Positions 8,170 to 16,507 of a stretch of DNA of 64,000 nt are shown here, piece by piece. The stretch comes from an uncultured Clostridia bacterium (lineage in GTDB: Bacteria; Bacillota; Clostridia; Christensenellales; Borkfalkiaceae). The DNA lies in assembly GCA_904419075.1 (NCBI GenBank), contig CAJFQM010000010.1, positions 41,178 to 105,177 of the forward strand, given 5' to 3'. Numbering within the stretch: the stretch's first letter is position 1; each line of letters opens with the position of its first letter. The notes beneath the pieces were generated by a model. It had not been told where the DNA came from, made no database searches, and was given only the letters and a program-made list of their open reading frames with translations. The position numbers and the translations under genes were made by a program.

Positions 8170-11100
8170 ATGAAAAGTCTGAAACTTTTGACCTTATTGA
8201 TGGTTCCGCTGATAGGGCTCTGTTCATGTCAGAGTGCGGGAAACGGCGGAAAGAGCTGGCCCGCGAAGGAATATCTCGGCGAAAAGAGCGTCGGAGAGAG
8301 CAGCGTAAAGGTTTACGGAGCAAACGAACGGGAGGAAGGCTGGAAGACGGTCGGTTTTGAAGAGACGAACGACTTGTGCGAAGATAACGAAGGCATGGGG
8401 TGGGTAATCTTGGAAGAACCGCTTTGGGGCGGACTTCCGTCTCTGGGGTATAAAGGCACTTTTCCCGAAGTAAAATCGATTTCTCTTTCCACGGGCTGGT
8501 CGGTGTTCGAGGAAACGCCGGGGAATTACGATTGGACGGTCATGGACGAAACCATCGAATATTGGGTAAAGCAGGGAAAAACGATCAATTTAAGGCTTTG
8601 TACGGACGGGCTGGAACTCAATCAGGGCGTCGTCAACGGCTGTCCCGCGTGGTTGTTTGAGGAGCCGTACAATGTGCCGAAGGTCGTCAATAACGGGGAT
8701 ATTTTTGCCGACCTTTCCAGCAAGGTTTATCAGGAAGAGCTCAGAAAATTCCTGACGGAATTTGCGGGGCATTACACTTCGGAGGATTATCCCTATCGCG
8801 ATGCGATCGAAGTCGTGGAGCTTCGGGGCTACGGCATGGTGGGCGAATGGCATTCGGGCTGGAATACCTATAACAGCGTGGAGGAGCGCACACAGGCGCT
8901 TTGCGACACCATAGACGCATGGCGCGAGGCGTGGGGAGACAAACTTCTCGTACTTTCCTGTACATACGAATTTCTCAACAACATGTGGGGCGTGAACAAC
9001 GCGGAATCTTATGAAGATTTTATGTATTATATGGGTTACGACCACGCGTTGCAGCTCGATAACATCACCTTCCGCCGCGACGGAATCGCCTTTGCGTTGC
9101 AGGAATACGATTCGCGCATGGCACTCGATTATTTTTATCTGAATACGGGGCTGCCGCTTTTGGGCGAAATCGGCGACGGATATGCCAAACACGGCGACAA
9201 CGATCCTTATCCTTTGTATGAGGCGATGAATGAAGCGCTCCATAAATGGCGGGTGAATTATCAGACGGTCATCGGCTGGGTGGCGCAGGATTTCGACATC
9301 GTCATAAAGCAGGAAAAGGAACTCGTGGAATATTTCAACCGCATGATGGGCTATCGTCTCGTCCCGGATAAAATCCGCTATTCTTCCGAAATCAAAGCGG
9401 GGGATAAATTCTATCTCGATTCCCTTTGGAGCAATCAGGCCATGGGGCGCTGTTGGACGGATTACGATTTGAGCGTGTATTTCGAGGACGCGGAGGGCAA
9501 AACGGTTTACACGGGTACGGACGCGAGGTTTAATCCCGTTTCCATCAACGGAGGAGAGCCGCATTTCTTCCAGCTTTCCTATACCGTTCCCGATTCGCTT
9601 CCGAAGGGGGAATACACCGTCAAATTTGCCGTTTCCGATGCGGCGGGCAACCCGAAAATCGAAATGCCGATTGCCGGAAACGACGGCGCGAAAAAATATT
9701 ACCTCGGAGAAGTGACCGTGGGCGATAAAGCGGCGGAAAATCCTTCTTCGGAGGACACTCTCGACGAGAATCCCGGCTATACGGTGACGGGGGAAGGAAA
9801 GCTGACGTCCCGCCTGACCACGGTGGACGGCACGAAAGCGATCGTGGGCGGCGGCAGCGACCTGTTCGCTTACGGAAAACGCTTGGAAAACGGAAAGACC
9901 TATTACATTTCGTTCGATTACAGGACGAATAAGCCGAAAGAAGAGATTTCGATTACGGACGGCAGCCGTTATCAGGTCGGCGCGTACTGTCGGACGGAAA
10001 AGACCTGGGGAGACGTTTACGAGTGGCTGGACGTTTCCAACGAAGTTTCCCGCCGCAGCGTAACGATTACCGTTCCCGACGACGGAAAAACGTATGTCTT
10101 GGGCTTCGGCGGAAAGGACGATGCCGCGGAGATTGCGATCGATAATATTTCTGTCGCCGAGGCGGACAATATCGGGGCTTCTTTCCTCATCAATCCCGAT
10201 TTTACCACAAAAAAGGACGACGGCTCTTATGAAATACGAAGCACGCTCAATCAGACATGGTCGGACGGCCTGCAACTGAGAGAAAGACTGGACCCGCATG
10301 CGACGTATATGCTCACCTTTGACGCGGCGACGGTGGCGGAAATTTCGGGCGGCGGATATTTTTACGCCATGCTCACCGACCCCGCGGCCGATAAAAACGA
10401 CGAAAAGGAATACATAGAGTCTTTCAGTTTGAACCGTATAGGCTCTTTCTGGACTCCCATGGACAGGGGCTATCAGAAATACTCTTACGTGTTTAACACG
10501 GGCGAATATACGGACGGGTGGAACCTTGTATTCGGCATAAGGAATATGGGAGGCGTTTCGCTGAAAAATATCTCGATCACGCGCATCGATACCGATTATT
10601 CTTATACTTGCGACGATAAAATTATCGAGCATAACGTCGTTCCCGAAAAGAATATAAATGTAGACGAGAAACCGGTCGTCGAGAACTTTGAAGCGGGCGT
10701 ATTCAACGGCGGCTGCATGTTCCCCGGACTCAGCACGGGTATTATTCGGCGGGACAGATATACGATCAGCGGAAATTATTCCTGTTATATCCTCAATACC
10801 AACCCGACTTCGCCCAATTACGAATTCAACGTCTTCTGTCAGACCAATCTCGCGGATATGCGGTTTTCCGCCAATACGACCTATCGGGTAAAATTCAAAT
10901 TCATGGTCATCGAGGACGTGAAGGCGGAAGAAGGAGGATATTTTTACTGCTTGGCCCGCGAGGACGGTTCGTTTGCGCACGATAAGGGAATCTTCGAGTG
11001 GCGGGACGGCTATGAGGTCGGAGAAGTATATTCGGTGGAGTACGAATTTACCACGGGAGAAGCCGACAATTACTATTTCATGTGGGGCGTGCATTACTAC

Positions 11101-11223
11101 GGAGCGATCGCGATCGACGACGTAGTGTTTGAACGGGTGGAAACGCCTTCGGGACAGACGACTCCCGTCGTGACGAAAGGGCATGCCTACGAAGTTACGC
11201 AGGACGTCCTCTATGAAAGATGA
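8170..11223 (+). CDS. DUF4832-type lipoprotein, putative surface glycosidase with C-terminal binding modules
   Basis: A 1,017-residue exported protein. The GTG at 8134 is rejected because AAAGGAGG sits before the ATG at 8170. A lipobox (LCSC) puts the lipidated Cys at 20. Residues about 60-410 look like a TIM-barrel glycosidase of the GH42/clan A kind (WSVFEETPGNYDW, then GYGMVGEWH). Glu226 and Glu333 (LPLLGEIGDG) are the best candidates for acid/base and nucleophile. Residues about 410-540 match the DUF4832 beta-sandwich (MGYRLV). The remainder up to 1,017 holds two or three CBM-like beta-sandwich modules. It is followed by the importer genes, so it probably cleaves or binds a polysaccharide at the surface and feeds the importer. 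Activity is inferred only. Confidence 0.7.
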   Translation: MKSLKLLTLLMVPLIGLCSCQSAGNGGKSWPAKEYLGEKSVGESSVKVYGANEREEGWKTVGFEETNDLCEDNEGMGWVILEEPLWGGLPSLGYKGTFPEVKSISLSTGWSVFEETPGNYDWTVMDETIEYWVKQGKTINLRLCTDGLELNQGVVNGCPAWLFEEPYNVPKVVNNGDIFADLSSKVYQEELRKFLTEFAGHYTSEDYPYRDAIEVVELRGYGMVGEWHSGWNTYNSVEERTQALCDTIDAWREAWGDKLLVLSCTYEFLNNMWGVNNAESYEDFMYYMGYDHALQLDNITFRRDGIAFALQEYDSRMALDYFYLNTGLPLLGEIGDGYAKHGDNDPYPLYEAMNEALHKWRVNYQTVIGWVAQDFDIVIKQEKELVEYFNRMMGYRLVPDKIRYSSEIKAGDKFYLDSLWSNQAMGRCWTDYDLSVYFEDAEGKTVYTGTDARFNPVSINGGEPHFFQLSYTVPDSLPKGEYTVKFAVSDAAGNPKIEMPIAGNDGAKKYYLGEVTVGDKAAENPSSEDTLDENPGYTVTGEGKLTSRLTTVDGTKAIVGGGSDLFAYGKRLENGKTYYISFDYRTNKPKEEISITDGSRYQVGAYCRTEKTWGDVYEWLDVSNEVSRRSVTITVPDDGKTYVLGFGGKDDAAEIAIDNISVAEADNIGASFLINPDFTTKKDDGSYEIRSTLNQTWSDGLQLRERLDPHATYMLTFDAATVAEISGGGYFYAMLTDPAADKNDEKEYIESFSLNRIGSFWTPMDRGYQKYSYVFNTGEYTDGWNLVFGIRNMGGVSLKNISITRIDTDYSYTCDDKIIEHNVVPEKNINVDEKPVVENFEAGVFNGGCMFPGLSTGIIRRDRYTISGNYSCYILNTNPTSPNYEFNVFCQTNLADMRFSANTTYRVKFKFMVIEDVKAEEGGYFYCLAREDGSFAHDKGIFEWRDGYEVGEVYSVEYEFTTGEADNYYFMWGVHYYGAIAIDDVVFERVETPSGQTTPVVTKGHAYEVTQDVLYER

Positions 11224-11227
11224 GAAG

Positions 11228-11260
11228 CGGGGGAAAGCGGAAGCATTTTCGCTTTCCCTC
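11228..11260 (+). other. Intergenic hairpin without T tract
   Basis: GGGAAAGCG at 11231-11239 pairs with CGCTTTCCC at 11250-11258. No U run follows, so it is not a classic terminator. It probably separates the lipoprotein and binding-protein messages by processing or 3'-end protection. Confidence 0.6.
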
Positions 11261-11287
11261 CGAAAAATAAAAAACGGAGGTTTATAG

Positions 11288-12664
11288 ATGAAAAGATACG
11301 GAAAATTATTGGCCGTAGCGATGACGGCGGGCATGCTGTTCGGCGCAGTCGCCTGCGAAGAAAGCGGCGGCACTTCGGACGACGGAACTTTCGGAGGCGG
11401 GGGGAACGGCAAGACGACGGTACGTTTTTATTCCTTCAACGATACCGAGACGAATAAAAAACTGGAAGAAGCGCTTGAAGCGGATTTTTATAAAAAAAAT
11501 CCCGACATTTACGTTCAGCTGGAAATTTCCACGGGTTCGTTCTATACCAACCTGCTGACGGATTTTGCCGGCGGTACGGAAGCGGACGTGTTCAGTATGG
11601 AGCCGGGCGAAATTTATCCTTTCCTTTCGGAAAACTATCTCGAACCGCTGGACGGGTATTTCGAAAAGTCGGAGAATGTCTCTTTGGACGACGTTTGGGA
11701 AATCAATAATCAGGCGTATGCTTACGACTCCGAATCGAAAACATTCGGGACGGGAAAGACGTATGCCGTCATGAAGGATTGGACGACGGATTCAATGCTG
11801 CTGTATAACCGTTCTTTGTTCACGCAGGAACAGCTCGCGATGATCGAAGGGGACGAGGACGGAGACGGCGTCGCCGATCCGCTCACGTTCGACGAGTTTG
11901 AAGTCCTTACGACTCAACTTTTGAAAAAACAGGGGAACTTGATTTCGCAATACTCTTTCCTGCCGGGACTTGCGGAGGCGAAGGTGCTCGCACAGTTTAT
12001 CACCAACGCGGGACTTTCCTGGTTCGACCCGACGACGTACGAATCGACGTTCGATACTCCCGAGGTACAGGAAGTCGTCAGATATTATTACGATATTCTC
12101 GGCAAGAACGAGGTCAACGACGTGGGTTCCACCTTCTATCCGCTGTTCGCTCAGGGGAAAATCGCCATGGTCATGGGCGGGCTCTATTGCATAGACGCAT
12201 ACGATCTGGATAATCTCGATTTGGGCGTGGCCTATCCGCCTGTAAAGGACGAAAATACGGAATGTAAGCCCTATACGACGGGCTGCGTGGGCTTTGCGGT
12301 GTCTTCGCGCTCCAAAGTAAAGGAAGAGGCGTTCAAATTTATCGAATGGTATCTCAATTATTACGGGGAACAGGATGCAAAAAATTGCAATAACTTTCCC
12401 GCGCTCAAAAAGTATGCGGAAGAATATATGCTCGACCCGGAAATCAATACAAATCCGGTAAAATTCAAGGCGACGCAGCTCTTTTACGGTTCGCTTTCCA
12501 AGGCCGTGGTGATCGACAGAAACCCGTACTGTTCTCAGGCTTCTTTTGAAAATATAGAATTCACTTATACGGGGGAGTATTTGGAAGGGGCGCTCAGTTT
12601 TGAGGATTTTTGCAATACGCTCGACTATGAAATCAATAAGCGCGTCAATCAGGCCAAGGGCTGA
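11288..12664 (+). CDS. Sugar ABC transporter substrate-binding lipoprotein (family 1)
   Basis: A 458-residue lipoprotein that captures a sugar or oligosaccharide outside the membrane and delivers it to the two permeases that follow. The lipobox is VAC with Cys23. After a Gly-rich linker the mature domain begins with VRFYSFND and shows the usual binding-protein order, including a region rich in Asp and Gly (GDEDGDGVADP at about 195-205) that could hold calcium. The AAACGGAGG ribosome site is strong. It resembles MsmE/family 1 proteins of CUT1 importers. The ligand cannot be told; the adjacent beta-glucosidase and DUF4832 protein suggest a plant or mucin oligosaccharide. Confidence 0.88.
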   Translation: MKRYGKLLAVAMTAGMLFGAVACEESGGTSDDGTFGGGGNGKTTVRFYSFNDTETNKKLEEALEADFYKKNPDIYVQLEISTGSFYTNLLTDFAGGTEADVFSMEPGEIYPFLSENYLEPLDGYFEKSENVSLDDVWEINNQAYAYDSESKTFGTGKTYAVMKDWTTDSMLLYNRSLFTQEQLAMIEGDEDGDGVADPLTFDEFEVLTTQLLKKQGNLISQYSFLPGLAEAKVLAQFITNAGLSWFDPTTYESTFDTPEVQEVVRYYYDILGKNEVNDVGSTFYPLFAQGKIAMVMGGLYCIDAYDLDNLDLGVAYPPVKDENTECKPYTTGCVGFAVSSRSKVKEEAFKFIEWYLNYYGEQDAKNCNNFPALKKYAEEYMLDPEINTNPVKFKATQLFYGSLSKAVVIDRNPYCSQASFENIEFTYTGEYLEGALSFEDFCNTLDYEINKRVNQAKG

Positions 12665-12706
12665 GCGTCACGGCGTAAATATTTTTAGAGACGGGGAGGA
12701 GTCGCG

Positions 12707-13579
12707 ATGACAAAGAGAAAGAAAACGACGTTGCAATTTTTTGCTTATATCAGTCCGTGGATGGTAGGCTTTTTGTGTTTCGGGCTCTTTCCAATGCTCT
12801 ATTCCCTCTACATCAGTTTCTGTAATTACCAAATGGTGGGGGAACCGAAATGGGTGGGATTTCAGAACTACATTGATCTGTTTACAAAGGAATTGTATTT
12901 TTTCAAAACATTCAGAAATACTTTCGTCTTTATGGGGGCGACTACGATTTTCGGAATGTCGTTGGGACTGCTCTTTTCTCTGCTCATCAATTCCGTCCCG
13001 AAATGCAGGCGCTTTTTCCAGACGTTGTATTATCTTCCCGCCGTGCTTCCCTTTATAGCGGGAACGATGCTCTGGGAATCCATGTATGCGAAATACGGAA
13101 TTTTGAACAGCATGCTTACGACTCTCGGTCTGGATTCCATTAATTTTATGGGGTATCAGAATGCGATGAAGAGCCTCATCGTAATGGCCGTATGGGGCGG
13201 AATCGGCGGAAAAATTACCATGTTTCTGCCCGCGGTCGCGAGCGTTCCCGACGATTTGTTGGAATCGATGGACATCGATGGGGCGAGCGCGTGGACGAAA
13301 TTCGTCCACGTCACTCTGCCGATGATCAGTCCTACCATTTTTTATCTTCTGATCATGGATATTATCGGCGGATTGCAGGCCTACGGCCCGATGATGATGC
13401 TCGGCGGAGGAACGGCGACGATGACGGCCACGTTGCAGATTTACAATTACGCCATGGTCGATCACATGATGGGATATGCCAGCGCTTATGCGTGGATCGT
13501 GTTTTTGATGGTTCTCGTCGTGACGTTTGTGTTTTTCCGTTTCGGCGGCGCGAAAGTCTATTATGCGGACGGTGATTGA
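12707..13579 (+). CDS. Sugar ABC transporter permease, MsmF/UgpA type
   Basis: A 290-residue inner-membrane protein with about six transmembrane helices. The cytoplasmic EAA loop that docks the ATPase is seen near residues 188-208 (SMDIDGASAWTKFVHVTLP). It forms a heterodimer with the next gene and imports the sugar held by the upstream binding protein. GGGAGGAG precedes the ATG. No ATPase gene is in the operon, as is usual for CUT1 systems that share MsmK. Confidence 0.92.
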   Translation: MTKRKKTTLQFFAYISPWMVGFLCFGLFPMLYSLYISFCNYQMVGEPKWVGFQNYIDLFTKELYFFKTFRNTFVFMGATTIFGMSLGLLFSLLINSVPKCRRFFQTLYYLPAVLPFIAGTMLWESMYAKYGILNSMLTTLGLDSINFMGYQNAMKSLIVMAVWGGIGGKITMFLPAVASVPDDLLESMDIDGASAWTKFVHVTLPMISPTIFYLLIMDIIGGLQAYGPMMMLGGGTATMTATLQIYNYAMVDHMMGYASAYAWIVFLMVLVVTFVFFRFGGAKVYYADGD

Positions 13580-13580
13580 T

Positions 13581-14459
13581 ATGGAAAATATACGCGAAAA
13601 AACCTTTTCTTCCCGCAAAGCCCGCAGGTTGAGAAAAAACATCGTTTTTTACATCGTCCTTTCCGTGGTCGGCGTCTTTATGCTCCTGCCCACCTTTGTA
13701 ATGCTGACTTCCTCCGTCAAGACGTACGAGGAGTATTACAGTCTGCAATTCCGATTCTTTTCCGAGGTCTGGGCCTTTGACAATTACGTTCGGGTATTTT
13801 CGTCAAACGACGATTTGTTCCGCTGGTTGGGCAATACGTTGTTTCTCATTCTTTCCAATACCGTCATTTGTACGGTGAGCACGATTTTCGTCGCCTACGG
13901 ATTCGCGAAATTCCGCTGTAAAGTGGCGGACGGCGTCTTTATGGTTCTTCTGTGTACTATGATGATTCCCTGGGCGGTCACCATGATTCCTTCGTATATC
14001 ATCTGGGCGAAATTGGGACTCACCAATACCTTTGTGCCTCTCGTTTTGCCGAGCATCGGCGGGAGCGCCTATTACACGTTCATGTTCAAGCAGAATATGC
14101 GCGGAATTCCCAATGAAATCACGGAGGCGGCGGAGATAGACGGAGCCAATTCCTTTGTTCGGCTGTGGACGATTATCGTTCCGAATTGTATTCCCGCCAT
14201 CGCCACGATGGTCCTTTTCACGGCCATGGGAATCTGGGGAGATTATCTCGGCCCCTTGATTTATCTGAGGACGCCGGAAAAATTCAATATTTCTCTCGGC
14301 CTGAACATGCTCCGTTCCCAGACGACGCAGGGAAGACAGGACACGCCGATGCTCCTCGCGGCAAGCGTCCTGATGGCGATTCCTTCTATCGCAATGTATT
14401 TCGTGGGTACGAAAGTCTTTGCAAAGGGGATTTCTCTGCAAGGCGGAGTAAAAGGATGA
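13581..14459 (+). CDS. Sugar ABC transporter permease, MsmG/UgpE type
   Basis: A 292-residue membrane protein with six predicted helices and an EAA loop around residues 190-212 (EAAEIDGANSFVRLWTIIVP). The family C-terminal GGVKG tail is present. The ATG at 13581, one base after the upstream stop, is preferred; an in-frame ATG at 13563 inside the preceding gene would add six residues. It is the second half of the permease pair. Translation is probably coupled, because the ribosome site is weak (GGTGA). Confidence 0.92.
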   Translation: MENIREKTFSSRKARRLRKNIVFYIVLSVVGVFMLLPTFVMLTSSVKTYEEYYSLQFRFFSEVWAFDNYVRVFSSNDDLFRWLGNTLFLILSNTVICTVSTIFVAYGFAKFRCKVADGVFMVLLCTMMIPWAVTMIPSYIIWAKLGLTNTFVPLVLPSIGGSAYYTFMFKQNMRGIPNEITEAAEIDGANSFVRLWTIIVPNCIPAIATMVLFTAMGIWGDYLGPLIYLRTPEKFNISLGLNMLRSQTTQGRQDTPMLLAASVLMAIPSIAMYFVGTKVFAKGISLQGGVKG

Positions 14460-14481
14460 CGGCTTTTTCGGAGGCAGAAAA

Positions 14482-15429
14482 GTGAAGAAAATTATTTTTG
14501 ATACGGATATCGGCGGCGACTGCGACGATGCGGGAGCTTTGGCTCTTCTCCATGAATGCGGCCGCGCGGGAATGTCGGAGCTCCTCGCCGTGACGATCAG
14601 CACGATGAGTCCTTATGCCGCAGGCTGCGCGGACGCCATCAACCGTTGGTACGGACATGAAGTGCCCGTCGGACAGACGAAAACCGCTCCGAGCGGGGAA
14701 GACGCGACGTTTTTCGAAAAATCTTACGGAAAACACATTGCGGAAACGTATGAAAACGCCTATTTCGGAGAAAACGCAAAAGTGCCCGAAGACGCCGTGC
14801 GTCTTTTGAGAAAAACGTTGGCGGAAAACAGAGGAGAAAAGATTACGCTCGTCGTCGTGGGAAGCTGTATCAATATCGCAGCACTCCTCGAAAGCGGCGG
14901 AGACGATATTTCTCCCCTTTCCGGAAAGGAACTTTTGGAAAAAGAAGCGGAAGAAATATCTTTCATGGGGTGCTTTTTTCCGACGCGGGAAATTCCGGAA
15001 ATATGGTTCGGGGATTTCAGGATGGAGGCGGAATGCAATATCGCCGCCGACGTTTCCGGCGCCCGAACCCTTTTCGGGGAATGTCCCGTTCCCGTCGCGG
15101 TGGCTCATTATCTCGTCGGCCGCAGTATTCTTACGGGAGGAATTTTAATCGAAAAGGACAGAAAAAATCCCGTTGCCGAATCGTACTTCGTACATTCTCA
15201 CGGCAATCGGGAAAGCTGGGATCTGGTCGCCGCCTATTACGCCGTATTCGGCGGGGACGGGATTTTTTCCCTCGGAAAAAGGGGAACGGTAAAAATCGAC
15301 GAAAGGGGCGTTTCCCTCTTTGAAGAAGATGTATCGGGAAAACATTCCCTCATCGCCTGTAATGCCCCTGTACGCGCCGAGGAGAGGCTGGACGATATCC
15401 TTATCGGCGGGCTCGGAAAACGCGCTTAA
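14482..15429 (+). CDS. Nucleoside hydrolase-like protein (IU-nuc_hydro family)
   Basis: A 315-residue protein beginning at GTG with GGAGG seven bases before. The metal-site motif is present at the N terminus (DTDIGGDCDDA, residues 7-17), with the typical AECNIAADV segment near 178-186 and the SWDLVAAYY motif near 236-244. Family members split the N-glycosidic bond of ribonucleosides using calcium. The gene lies 22 bases after the permease and is the last gene of a sugar importer operon, so the true substrate may be a glycoside of similar shape rather than a nucleoside. It faces the AraC gene tail to tail; no clear terminator is seen in the 65 bases between. Confidence 0.82.
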   Translation: MKKIIFDTDIGGDCDDAGALALLHECGRAGMSELLAVTISTMSPYAAGCADAINRWYGHEVPVGQTKTAPSGEDATFFEKSYGKHIAETYENAYFGENAKVPEDAVRLLRKTLAENRGEKITLVVVGSCINIAALLESGGDDISPLSGKELLEKEAEEISFMGCFFPTREIPEIWFGDFRMEAECNIAADVSGARTLFGECPVPVAVAHYLVGRSILTGGILIEKDRKNPVAESYFVHSHGNRESWDLVAAYYAVFGGDGIFSLGKRGTVKIDERGVSLFEEDVSGKHSLIACNAPVRAEERLDDILIGGLGKRA

Positions 15430-15494
15430 AAAGCATTTGGCGAGGTTTTAAGATGCCCGGAGAAAAGAGCCTTTCGGAATCCGTTTGTTTTAGG

Positions 15495-16379
15495 CTAACG
15501 GCGTGGGGCGGTCGGGGCATCGTCGGATTTTTGATACTTGATCCGAAATTCCGAAGGGCGGCAGCCGATAACCTTATGAAAGGCTTTGCAGAATTGGGCC
15601 GTGGAGGAGAATCCGACCATCTCCGCAATTTCGTAGACGTGGCGGTTCATATCGGATAAAAGAAGTTCGCTCGCCTTTTGGATGCGAAGATTTTGCAGAT
15701 ATTGATAGGGCGGCTGTTTGAGCGTCGTTTCAAAGAGCGTGGAGAAATAAGTTCGGGAAATGCAGAGGTCTGCGCAGAGAGTGGAAATGCTCATGGGCTT
15801 ATGGAGATTTGCCTGCATATAAGCTATGGCGGTATCGACGATAGAGGAAGAAACCTGTTTTTTAGGTTCGTCGACGCGCAGGCGCGCCGCACAGTTTTTC
15901 AAGACTTCGAAAGACATGGAAAGCGCGGCGAGCGGGTAGGCGGGGGAAAGCTGCGGCTTTTCCTTGCGAAGAAAAGCCAATTCGTCCAGCAGCGGACGAA
16001 TATCCGATTCCTGAAAATCAAATACGGCGTTATTTTCCGTAAAACCGCATTGTTCGAACAGGGTGTCGCAGTCCGTTCCCGTAAAGGAGAGCCAGCAATA
16101 TTTCCAGCTGTTTTCTTTTGTAGCTTCATAGCGAATGAGGTTTTTCGGGGTGATGACGAACGCCTTTCCCGCTGCAAGCGCGTATGTTTTGCCGTCCCGA
16201 AAGAACGTTCCCGTCCCTTCCAAAACAAAGTGGACGATGTGATTGTGACGGTAACCGAGAAAATTGCCGTGATCTCCGCAGGCGCTCGTCTCCTCGCCGA
16301 ATTCGGTGATATTCAGTCCGTTATAAACCGGCGTGTAGTCGATATAAGTAAGAATTTTTTCATTGTTGATGATATGCAT
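15495..16379 (-). CDS. AraC-family transcriptional regulator
   Basis: A 294-residue regulator. The N-terminal half is a cupin-type sensing domain (RHNHIVHFVLEGTGTFFRDGKTY). The C-terminal 100 residues are a double helix-turn-helix (ISTLCADLCISRTYFSTLF, then IAEMVGFSSTAQFCKAFHKVIG). It is transcribed away from the large secreted protein at 16508 and very probably activates that gene and perhaps block A. A promoter and a palindrome lie in the shared region. Confidence 0.9.
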   Translation of the reverse strand: MHIINNEKILTYIDYTPVYNGLNITEFGEETSACGDHGNFLGYRHNHIVHFVLEGTGTFFRDGKTYALAAGKAFVITPKNLIRYEATKENSWKYCWLSFTGTDCDTLFEQCGFTENNAVFDFQESDIRPLLDELAFLRKEKPQLSPAYPLAALSMSFEVLKNCAARLRVDEPKKQVSSSIVDTAIAYMQANLHKPMSISTLCADLCISRTYFSTLFETTLKQPPYQYLQNLRIQKASELLLSDMNRHVYEIAEMVGFSSTAQFCKAFHKVIGCRPSEFRIKYQKSDDAPTAPRR

Positions 16380-16416
16380 AAATAATAGCTACCCCCTAAA
16401 TTTTAAGGTTATGGAT

Positions 16417-16445
16417 ATTATACTATAAAAAGTAAAAATTGACAA
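16417..16445 (-). promoter_or_regulatory. Promoter of the block B AraC gene
   Basis: On the minus strand TTGTCA (16445-16440) and TATAAT (16422-16417), spacer 17. No good plus-strand sigma-A promoter for 16508 was found, which fits activator dependence. Confidence 0.65.
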
Positions 16446-16461
16446 CTGATTTTTGAAAAAC

Positions 16462-16478
16462 AACGGTTTATGACCGTT
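16462..16478. promoter_or_regulatory. Palindrome AACGGT-N5-ACCGTT, candidate operator
   Basis: A perfect 6-5-6 inverted repeat between the AraC promoter and the start of the secreted protein. It could bind a LacI-type or other dimeric regulator, or form a small hairpin in the leader. Confidence 0.45.
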
Positions 16479-16507
16479 AGAAAACAGATTCATTGGGAGG
16501 AAAAATC

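Noticed and set aside
8590..11412. Long antisense reading frame (about 940 codons) opposite the DUF4832-type lipoprotein gene
   Set aside because: It mirrors the codon use of the plus-strand gene, has no ribosome site and gives a low-complexity basic/hydrophobic product without any domain. The plus strand has signal peptide, domains and promoter.
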